Source: Arbacia lixula (taxonomy: Eukaryota > Echinodermata > Echinoidea > Arbacioida > Arbaciidae). From it: a DNA stretch of 64,000 nt. Made by a program: the position numbers and the translations under genes. The first letter of the stretch is position 1; every line of letters starts with the position of its first letter. The notes beneath the pieces are model-generated. The model searched no databases. It saw only the letters and a program-made list of their open reading frames with translations, and was not told where the DNA came from. Positions 24,150-35,979 of this stretch are shown piece after piece. The stretch spans positions 10,643,378-10,707,377 of the forward strand of contig OZ022585.1 in assembly GCA_963669155.1 (NCBI GenBank), in the 5' to 3' direction.

Positions 24150-27100
24150 CAAGAGAGATAGATGGAGAACAGGGTAGAAAAAGGTGCATGCATTGAGATG
24201 TTCAATAATTACCTTCAGATAGGAGTTTTGGGAGACGTCTTCAAAGAGTAGATGCCTCACTGATACGTATAGAGAGATCGTTTTCTAGTGTTAGTACTAG
24301 AGTATCCCTGAAGCGGTATCTTGTTACTTGATGGGTTAAGGATGTAGGATCGCCAGAGAGGTGACTTCCTACACCCCCCTCAATGGTGGAACATAAGATA
24401 AAGAAGCATGCGTCTCTCGATCATTGGTTGGCCAATTGTCATTTCAATTACGTATTCATCCTTATATACGTACAAGTTTCGAAAGAAGTTAAGGTTTTAT
24501 TCACATTGCATCATGCAAACGCCGCTCCGTACAGCGGTGCAAATATATTTCGATTTCCGTGGATTCGACTACTTCACCAAAGTCCCCGTCTTATAAATAG
24601 TTGCGATTGATCTGAATAAATCGCAAGTCTAATCCCCTATCCTTCACGTACAGAGTTACGATTGATAATGATAGAAGTCTAGTTGCGATCAATCGCATTC
24701 GGCTTTCTTACACTGATGCACTCTCTCATTCTCATTAAACCTATGTTGCGAGAAATTATCGAGATAACTCGGCCCGTTTAATAACAAATTAGAACCAATC
24801 ATGAGTTCTATATGATTGCAAATCTTGTACTATAAGATTAGATCATATTGATAATTACGATTGACTGACGTAAGTTGTCCGATTACATCCTCTATAGTGG
24901 ATGTCAGTCAATACAGTTTATCGGACAGGCTTTGCATTATGGTTCCTTTCAGGTACTACCTACGGAAGTCGTACGGAAGTAAAAAGTGGCTGATATTCTT
25001 AGAAGGTAAGAATATCCAAAGTTGCACAAACATAGATACAAAGTTCTATATTGCTAAATAATCGATCATACATACATAATATTCAAAACATAAACACATA
25101 CACATGTTTAGTTTCGATCTGTCGACGGATTAGACTCTAGCAACTCAAAATTACAGGGTTTTAAAAAGTAAGAAAACAGGAACATAATCCGTGATTTCAT
25201 CATTTGTGATCGCTAATGTTCACAAATCAGTCAACCACTTAACGAGGACTGGTACTTATGACTAATATATATAATTCCAACATATAATTCTGTTGACCGA
25301 TGCTTTACAGCTTCTTCCTTTGTTGAAGCCATGTCACATTTGTAGTGTATATATTTGACCCTTTAAGTAGGAACTGAAATGTGCTTGAAATGTGTGAAAT
25401 ACGGTGATCGGCTCTTTCTGCCTTGATTGAGGGGGTTAAGACGGGCAATGGCTTTGAGCAAACTTACTTCTTTGTCACTCTACAGGTGGATTATATTGCT
25501 ACGATACCGTCAGCTGCCAGAATCGACACAACCAGTCCAGTCGCCTCATGAGCTCATGCGGCTGGCCACAAACCAGAATAGGTAGGCAAGGGGCTAGGAG
25601 AGGTCGCTAAGAGGGTCGAAGAAAGGGGCGGGGAGGGGGAGGTTGCAAACCCTGCAGCTTGAATTACATTGGCGAAATTTGGCCTTTGCTGCACACGTTG
25701 ACAACACATTTTGAAGGAGGGCCTTTGCATTATAGAGTACCGAAGTGGTGTCGTCATATGAGCATGTTATCACGACAATTGGTTCTAATCAAACTCTCTC
25801 CAGTGAGAGGTTGAGCGGTCCGATATTGTCTATCGCGCTAGTGTCGGGCATTCCTAATTACAGTCCCCGATGTGATCAGTAAAACCGAAAGTTTTACTAT
25901 TTTCTAAATCATATTCATTAGTACACTGTCACCATGGAAACATTCAAAGAACACTTAAAAAGGAATATGTTTTGCAAATGAAAATAATGGTGATATATTG
26001 TTCTTATTGTTCTTTACCCTGTTCCTCCTCATGTCTTTGCTTCTTCTCGTTCTCCTCCTGCTCCCACTCCTGCTCCCACTCCTGCTCCCGCTCCTGCTCC
26101 CGCTCCTGCTCCCGCTCCTGCTCCCGCTCCTGCTCCCGCTCCTGCTCCCGCTCCCGCTCCTGCTCCCGCTCCTGCTCCCGCTCTTGCTCCCAATCCGCTC
26201 CTGCTCCCACTCCTGCTCCCGCTCCTGCTCCCGCTCCTGCTCCCGCTCCTGCTCCCGCTCCTGCTCCCGCTCCCGCTCCTGCTCCTTCTGCTCCTTCTGC
26301 TCCTCCTGCTTTCTCCCGATTCAGGTAGCGGTATCATGTCTGCTAGGCCAGAGGAGAACCCGCTCTGGTGGCGAGCAAATGTTGTGTAAGTCTATTGAAA
26401 AGGACTCCTTTTTAAAACTTAATGGGACAGTTCACCCAAAAGATAAGTTGGTTTCAACAAAAGGAGAAATATGACAGAATCATAATAGTGAAGGTTTGAC
26501 GAAAGTGCGTCAAAGGGCAAGAAAGTTAAGATCTTTCAAAATTCCAATTTTGTGGCGTCACGTGCGAGATGCTCTCCCATGTGTTGTGTGCACTATAATT
26601 CCATAAATTGCTCTTTTTCTGTTTTTTTTTTGTTCAAAGACGTATTTCTAATGATGTATCAAATGCACAGGTAAAAGGATGCATTCCTTTTCGAGAAAAT
26701 GCAACTTTTCACAAAAGATTGTACACAACATAATGGGAGAGCACCTCGCACCTGACATCACAAAATCAAAAATTGAAAAGATCATCACTCTCTTATCCTT
26801 TGGCGGATTTTCATCAAACTTTCACTAATACGTTTCATCTATGTGTCTCATTTTGTTGAAAATAACTTAACATCGGGATTACCTATCCCTTTAACATTGA
26901 TATGACAGTCCAATTGAACAGTTTAAACCACTTTTCACCCACACTTCCCTTCTTCGAAGAAATTACTCTATTTGTATGATTCTCACTTGATCAGTTAACC
27001 CAACATATCTAATAATCTTGTCACGCTGATGAGTTATCATGAAGACGTCTAATCAATAAATCGCTAAACCAGGCAAGACGAGAAACGATAAAATTTTATA

Positions 27101-30100
27101 TTATTAAAAAAAATAACCATATTAGTATCATGACTTAAAATGAAGATTTTTTTTTTGAAGGAAGACGCTCTAGTGGCGTGAATCGCAATTAGTTTTACGG
27201 TACTTCATTGTGGTCTTGAAAAAGACTCTATATATTCACTCTATATTCAAACTAATATCTCAGATTTCCCCCTAGACAACTTTGTTCACAGCTTGTTTCA
27301 TAAAGACCCATTTTTTTTCCCAGGACTACACATGGTATCCTGTCAAACTTGATATCTATACATTTTAAGTTGGATGGTTTGCTCACTTCCGTTTTCCCTC
27401 TTCCCCTCCTCCCGCTGACCAGCATCATACCGTACTGCTCGAGCGATGTCTGGACTGGAACATCAGCAGGACAGGAGACAGGTATGAAGCGATGTTTTCA
27501 CTGCCTCGAACCACCATATGGTTTAAACTATTATCAATAAGTATTATGAAGGATATAAAATGCATATAATTAAAGAACATAATCATGGAACCGTTGCTAC
27601 AGTTTAGATGTGGATCATATATCACCTTTTTATTGATTTTGAAAGGTGAAATAAACGTGAAGAGATCACTAAATTGGCAACACGCTGGAAATGTTTTTAT
27701 ACTCTGCCGCTATTCAAAATTGTCACAACTGCTTTACATGTTTTTTGGCATTATTTAAGTTGACATCTCAATTTTTTTTTATTTATTTCAGGTTTTATTT
27801 AGACAGGGTAGTCCTTTCAGTCTCGAGGACTGCTTTCCAAAGGAGCCCTGTCATACAAATCACGTAAACATAACAAAGTATGTAACATCCAAATACAATT
27901 AATAGAAAGACCAAAGATAAGAATAACAATCTATGGTCAGCTATAGTAAAGCTAGCTGATGTTAAGTGTTGGGCCATTTGAAAGCCCAAAACAATTACTT
28001 TTGCAGTAAAACGTCCCCTGACATGATCTCGTAAGTGTGTAAGAGAGTAACTAATGCATATACAGTACATAATGGGTTATTGGGACGAGCCGACTGATTC
28101 ATCTATTATCGTTTTTAATATTATATCTCTGCAGGATATGTTAGGTTATTTCTCGTTTATGGGTGGAGATACTTGAATTGAAGGGAATGAGGTAATATTT
28201 TATCAATATTGGTACAGGGAAATGTGGTGTTTGAAGGACAGGGAAGCCCACTTGTAAAAGTCATGAAATGCGGCAGGATTCCGCATATGATCGTGACATC
28301 TCACAATCATAGCTTCACTACCTATACAGGAAAAGCTAAAAACTATCCTTGTTAACGTTCTCTACCCTACTAGTACCAGGAGGCTATGGACGCCCAGTGC
28401 AAAAGCTCATCCAAAGCGAACAATCTCTATAATTCCACTTTAAGTCAGTTTCGACTTCGAGTTAGATCTATTATTGGGAGGAAAGTTCTTGTATAGCATT
28501 TCGTTCAACTTTCCGTGGTGTTTACAATTCTAATTGGACTTGTATTAGGGCTAGCCTGTCTTTAAAGTTACTTGCATATATAGCCTTCGTTAGATGATGT
28601 TCTCTGCATTGTGCTCTTCCTGCAGGAGGGTTCTCCTTCATGGGAGCTTTGATCCTGGACCAGGTTCTTCAAGACCTACTGCCGGAGGGTCTGATAGAAG
28701 CTAAGCAACTCGTCTTGGCGGGAAGCAGGTAAATAAGCCACTTCGTAATTGCAATTTGGGCATGAGCAGATTATTACTGGTACAAATGACCTCGGGCCAA
28801 TTGTACCACTCACAGAGAGAAATGGGAATTCATTAGATAGTCGACTACATTTCATTTTATTATCATGCAAATGTGGCAACAGCTATTTAGCTCTGAGATT
28901 GTAGGGAAAAAACATTCCACCATGTGCACCTGCTTCTATTGTTGTTCCGGGCACACTGTAAAACGTCTTTACATCCACCATCCAACACAGCTTCATGAAA
29001 AAAAAATCCCAGTCAACAGTCTAGTAGTATCTATTCAGTAGATTGTCCGACCATGGTGTAATTACGAAGTAGTCTATAGTAGGAAAAAATGTTACATCAC
29101 CTAACACGTGAAACATGAATCGGTGATACAAGACTTAGTAACGATCGATGACTGTGCTTTATTAGTATTCATGCATATGTATAAACAGGGTATATACAAC
29201 GTGATCACGTTACATCCAAAATAAATCAGTTATTTTTGTCACGATGTATTCAGTTGTTCACAATAATCGTAATATAAAATGTTATGAGCAATCCTTTAGT
29301 TATACGCTTATATTTTTACATTTTAAGCTTAGAAATGTGAGGAATATGGCAGTAGATATTCATACAAATTTTCTCGAATAAAAAGTTATGCAGTTTTTCT
29401 GGCAAAATAGCGCATCAGAACACATGGTGATGCCTCTTTCCGACTTCTTCCGAAACAGAGGGTTACCAGTTGGGGACCCCGGATTTAGACAAAAGGGTTC
29501 GCCGACATCGAATTTGAATATAAAGGGTGCGCAAACACTTATTTTTCCTTGAATATTGTTCTATTCAAGGGATAGTTTACCCTGCAAATGAGTTGGTTTC
29601 AATAAAAGCAGAAACATGAAATAAACATATATGTGACATTTTGACGAAAATCCGTCAAATGATAAGAAAGTTTTTATATTTTGAACTTTCAATGTTGTGA
29701 CGTACGTGTGACGTGTTTTCCCATATGCTGTGTGATTACATAACTTTCACCTCTTCTGCTTGTTGACAACGGAATGACTTTTTTTTATACAGGTATGTGT
29801 GTAAAACTTATTTCTACTAACGTATCAAATGCACAGGTAAAAGGGTGCATATTTTTTTTTTGATAGGAAATGCACATTTTGAAAAAAAAATTGTACACAA
29901 CATATTGGAGAGCACCTCGCATGTGACGTCATAAAATCAAATTTTCAAAGATCCTAACTTTCTTATCCTTTGACGGATTTTCATCAAACCTTCACTAATA
30001 CGTTTCTTTCATGTGTCTGCTTTTATTGAAACAAACTTAAGTTTATGGTGAATTATATTCCACATACTAAGAATGTTGCTATATGATTGGTGAAGAGTTG

Positions 30101-33100
30101 ATCACGTGATGAGGCGTAGTTTTTCCTATCAGATCACCTGGGAATAAAAGTTCGTTACACTCTAGGTGATAGTACTTTTTGGTTTCGCTGATCTCTTCAC
30201 TCCTCACAGTCCCAATGCGTGATTAATATTTTGAGTACGCGCGAAATAAAAGTGCGTTACACTCGGACTATCACTTGACATCTAACGCGCCTAATGCGCG
30301 TCCTAATACGCGTCCTAATACGCGTCCTAATGCGCGTCCTAACGCGTGTTCCCCATAGCAGCGGCTCGGGGTTATGGAGATAAGTAAACATTACCTTTTT
30401 ACGTCAAATTGTCATTTTTGGTATAGATAGTTGGTTTCAGATGTGGAATATAAAGCAAATAATCAACTTTTGGTTTCAAGCAATGAGACGAGCTATCACT
30501 TCCTCGGCGATCTGAATGTATACGCTATCTTTCCTCAGCTGCGCTTCGGAAAGATAGCTACATCCAGATCGCCTCTGAAGTGATGGTTCGTCCCATCACC
30601 CTCACCAACGCTGATTATTTGCTTACTATCCCTTTAACATGCATATTCTGTGTGTGAGTCTCCATAAAAAGAGAGGGCGTGCGCTTCTTTTTGTGAAAAA
30701 ATGTGAAAAAAAATGTGACACTGGTTTACAAAGATCTAACTACACCCCTCTCCTACAGCGCCGGTGGCACAGGCGTACTGCTCAACCTCGACCACGTGGC
30801 TCACTACCTGAGCGAGGCAGGCAGCTCCGCTCGGGTCGTCGGGCTAGCAGACTCGGGCTGGTTTCTGGAGGCGGAACCGCTGGGTAGCACGCAGACGGAC
30901 TGCCTGTTCGATATCTACTGCAACCCTGCGCGCACGCTACAATGGGGAACCGCGTGAGTATGACGTCACCAATTCGGCGCCAACATACTCAATTAATAAA
31001 CAAATCTATATGTATGATAGTCACCTGCCAATATGTCTTTTGTCGACTCCAGAAGAAATCAGTGTCTCTTGTGTTGTCACATCACACATCAGAACACGAT
31101 TTTGAAGCGAACTTGCTCATTAAAAAAAAATTACCAATATTGATAACAAATAATATGGGAGTAATATCAAGTGTATCTAATTGAATATCCTTGTTGATAT
31201 CGTACATGAAAGAAGGTTCTTACGTGATCTCAATGAGACGATTTGTTCCATAGTACACCATGTGTTAGTCCTTATAAATGGACTGTTGGTTGACTATAAT
31301 CGTCGTCAGCTAACGTCAAGCCAACAGCTGTTTTCAGAGCTTACCTCTCCAAAGATTTTTTTTTCTGATGCTCACTCTGTCCTCTCAATATTCATTCTGC
31401 TCTCTGTCCTGAGTCTTTGAGCAGCTTTTTCAGAGATACGCCAAAATGATAACCTAAAAGTCCTTCTCAGGACTAACACATGGCGTAGCGTGAAACTCAT
31501 TGTATACTTTCCTTGTTGTAGATTGTGGGGCAGCCGTGTGCCGGAGAGCTGTCTATCGGCTCACGCAGACAAGTGGAAATGTTTCTACGGCTTCAGGGTA
31601 CACCAAACGTTGAAGAGTAAGTCAGAACGCTATATACTTCACCTTCACTAGTGTAAAATCTGTCAACCTATACACCAGCTAAACTGGACATTTCGTTGTA
31701 TCTCCCGCATGGAAGCATCTGTTGTATCATTTCACTGCGGATGTTTATATCCACCTCTTAATTGCATAACTTATACCGATGGTGCACCAATTCAAAAGTG
31801 AAAAGAAAATAAACATGAGCGATACAAACATCATTAAAATAAATTATAAAATTCGAGTGTCTAATCGTTTCTTACAAGTTGAATGATTTAGCAACTTAAG
31901 ACGCATCTCTTGAATACAAATCCAATCTGATTTGTTGTCGTTATGTTTCCTGGCAGCGCCCGTGTTCATCTTCCAGTGGCTGTATGACGAGGTGCAGCTA
32001 GCGGTCAACATGCAGGGTCCGCCCCTTGAGGCCAGGAGCTGGCATACCATGCAGAAGATTGGCCGCCAGATGCGAAGCTCGCTCAGGAACGCCACGTAAG
32101 ACAGGTCTCAGACCATAGAGCTAAGAAATAGAGCGTCCTTCAATGGCATATAAAGGGAGGTGCGCTACAAGTATAGACGAAGTAAATATATATGAAACGT
32201 CTAGTTGGCACGCAAGCAGAATTATGTGTAACATTCATGGTCAAACGTGGTCAACCCATCCAAATACGTTCCTCCATTTATGCAGGGATTTGAGCGATAC
32301 TTTATTCCATATTATTAATGAACTATTCAAGTTTTACATCTTTGAAAATAAAATCCAGTTATATTGAGATAAGAAGTTGTTTACTCATGTTGATCCATAC
32401 TTCATTCTGTGATTTGTCCTTTTAACGGCATTGTGTGATGATGATCATCATAGCAACAGTAAATAGAAACATACTTATAATTCTTGTCTATTGTTGGCGT
32501 GTCTACCTGCGGCCTGTCAGAACGAACTGTAGAAATGTTGGACCTGACTTTTGTCTGAACAATTTATTCACACACAAGAACTACGACTAAGCTATAAAGA
32601 AATTCTAACTCTGTTAAACAGGCCACCGTCCACTGGTGTCGATTTTTAGCTCAGATCGAACATCTTCTTCTCTATGTAAGCGCGAATGGTACGCCTCTAG
32701 TTACGCTTAGGGAAATTGAGTTCACACAATTGTCAGAGATAAATTTCTTTTTAAAATCACAGTACAGTATATATATGTAATTAATCATATTTTAATTCGG
32801 CAAGATGGAACTAAGCATATATGTTAAAGTAATATATATTAACGCTTTCTGTTGATTGTGTCAAAGGACCTCCCACACTCATCATGATTTATTTAATTCA
32901 TATCGGTACATGCAAAGTTATCAAATAGTGTACGAGAGCAATTGAAGTACTGTGAGCAGCAAAATACAAATGCTACAAAACCGCATTAATTCCAATAGTT
33001 TGATCTCGAACAGTTATGGATACGTATCATCAATTATGATTGGGATATCGTTCTGCATTTTCTCTTCTCTCTTTCTCCTCTCCTCTCCTCACAGGACGGT

Positions 33101-35920
33101 GTTCGCCCCCGCGTGCTACGCACATATGGTTCTCAATAGAAGGTAGGTACCTCGAGGGTGTGCGTGTTTGTCTGATAGATAGTGGTATGGGCCCCGTTGC
33201 ATAAACCTTACCATAAATGGTAACTCTGCCATCAATGGAAACTACGATGTTAACATCGCTGGATACCTAATCAAATTCAAGGTTTCCATAGAAGTTACCA
33301 TTGGTAGCAAAGTTACCATCAGCGGTAAGTTTTATGTAACAGGGGCCAGGTCTGCCTGAAAAGGGCTGAGACAACAGAGGAAAAATCCCACGGAACACGT
33401 GATTGCCGCATCTAACGATTATGTCAAATGGTACCCTAGCAGTTATCTGAGAGCAATGCCTGGGTATGTCCATACTTTGAAGCCTCTGTTTGCTTTCGGT
33501 TAGTTCAGTTTCTAATTTCATCATAGAAAATTACATAGAATTAGGTTTGACTACCCGTTTGGTTTGAAATGATTGGCTGACCGACTGGCTGATTAACTTT
33601 CTAGACGTTTCGCATAAGACTGATTTATTTAAGACTGATTTAAGACTGATTTATTTATCAACCAGTATCAACCAGAGTTCGGGTGGAATCTATGACAAAT
33701 GGATTAATTTTGGACTGATTGAAGTATTAATATTTATCATTTAGGTTGATAACTCCATTATCATTTAGTTCCTATTTTATATGTCGTATCATTCAGCGAC
33801 TGGAGCACAGTGAAGGTGCGTAACGTGAAGCTGTCTAAGAGCTTGCAGTGTTGGCTGAAGAACCACGAGACTCCCAGGGGAACCCCGGGGGAACCCACCA
33901 CCAGCAGAACCAGCAAGCAGCAGGAAGGTACGGGTCAGGCTTAAAGAACCTTTTCAATTTCAATTCAATTCTTTGTTCATTCATCATAATATAAAAAATG
34001 ATATAATTTTTTTTATATAAACAATGAAGTCAAGATATTACCAGAAAGCCAATGACATGTAAAGTGTGATTACCTTTAATAGTTGTTATCTATCATATTC
34101 AGAGCAATAATTATTTATTATATAGTGCTAGTCTAGCTGAAGTTGACCCCTACCTAGCAATCAAATATAATTTTTCAATTTCAGGTAAACCTGCTGCAGA
34201 ACTTTCCCCCATAACTATAATATTGCTCACTCTTAAAATTTGCTTAATTTAAGCCAACTTTCAACTTGAGGCTGTCCCCGTATTCCGCCATCCGCTGCAA
34301 TGTTAATCTGGCAATACATTGTTCTGAACCGTAATGACATAAATTTGGATGACATTTATATGAGTCATTCATCTCCATAAACATGGCATTTCATGCTATT
34401 GTGCCAATCTTTCAATATCTGAGTGTACGCCATTTCATCATCTGATCTACTGTAACTAAAATGTAATTGCAGTTTGACGTTAACCAAGAGGATTATAAAA
34501 AATATCAGTACTGTAAGCTTCGCACTACCCCTGAATGGTAAAGAAAATCAACCTAAAAAAAACATCCACGAATCTAGACCCTAACGCTCATTATCAAACC
34601 CTGATCGTAAATCCTTGCCAATCTGAACTTGCAACGAGCAAAGTGTGAACCAATCTGTGGGGGTTTATCTTTGCTACCACGCAGGGGATGTGGCTGTGAC
34701 GTCGGCAGGATCGGGTACGTCAGTTCAGCTGGAGACACCGTCAGACGAGCCCGACAACAGTGGGGCAGCAGAAGGAACGACGAGGACTGCCACGACGGGT
34801 ACGATCACGACCCATTATGACTTAATGCATTACTGAAGTTCTCGGATGTGTAAGATGGAAATAAAGTACAAGAAAAGATGTAAGAAAGACGTGACAAGTG
34901 ATTTTACTGGACCAAACATAAAAACCGAGGAGGGACAGAGAATAACGACTTTATATTTTACTTGTTTCAATGTAAAACAGTACAAAAATGAAAATGAATT
35001 GAGCACCATGATATTTGATGAGGCTTTTAATGGATGTATTGGTTACAAGATCTTTATCTTTATATAATATTGGCAAGGGTAAAGACGTATGGAGAAACAA
35101 CGTAAGGCCATATAAAAAAAAACACAGCTTGACGTTATTCCAAAACGAAATGACGCAATGACAGAATGTTGAAGATCAGCTTCTGCAGCAAACAAACACA
35201 AACACAGAGGTTATTTCTTGTCTGTGGGTGATTCCACGGGGTTGGGGCAATTTTTGTGACGTAAACGAGCTACACTTTCATGTAAATCATTGCCGAGTAT
35301 CACTCCGTGTAGACGACACCTGTGTGAACTGTGTCGGGCAAGCTATGGGAGATGAAGCGTATAACATAAACCATGATTTATGTGCAATCAATTCATGGTT
35401 AAGATCCGATAAACTTTCACAAAATATAGAAAATGTAGCGCACAACATAAACCATGATTTACTTGCAATCAATTCATAGTTAAGATGCAACAAACTTTCA
35501 CTGAATTATAAAGTGTGATTTTTTTTTGTTTGGCAACAGAAAGAAAATCAAATTTCCCCATACATGTATTCATATAAATGCGGTTGACGTGGAACGTGTA
35601 ACCCATACTTAAGACTTAGGAATAAAAATTGATCAATATCTAGACTAGAGTAACCAATTGGAGTTAATGAGTAAGAACATTGTCAAAAGTGCTTACTTAT
35701 TAAGATGCATTTGACCTTGCATTACATGTCGCAAAGCAAAAGTATATTATAAGTCTATTATGGAATTTGAATTTGACTACTGTAGTAATATCCTGGGGAG
35801 TGCTGGAAAAGGATTGTTAGATAAGCTGCATAAACTGAAAAATAGAGTCCTGCGAGCTATGTAGATTGTTGGATAACTTTATAGATACACTGACAATAAG
35901 GAGAAATAGATGTGTTCTAT

Positions 35921-35979
<59 letters not shown>

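Noticed and set aside
25972-26474. Long open frames of Ser/Cys/Arg, Leu/Pro or Ala/Gly repeats on both strands
   Set aside because: They come from the 12-bp minisatellite in NOTUM intron 3; only 26325-26385 is coding, in a different role.
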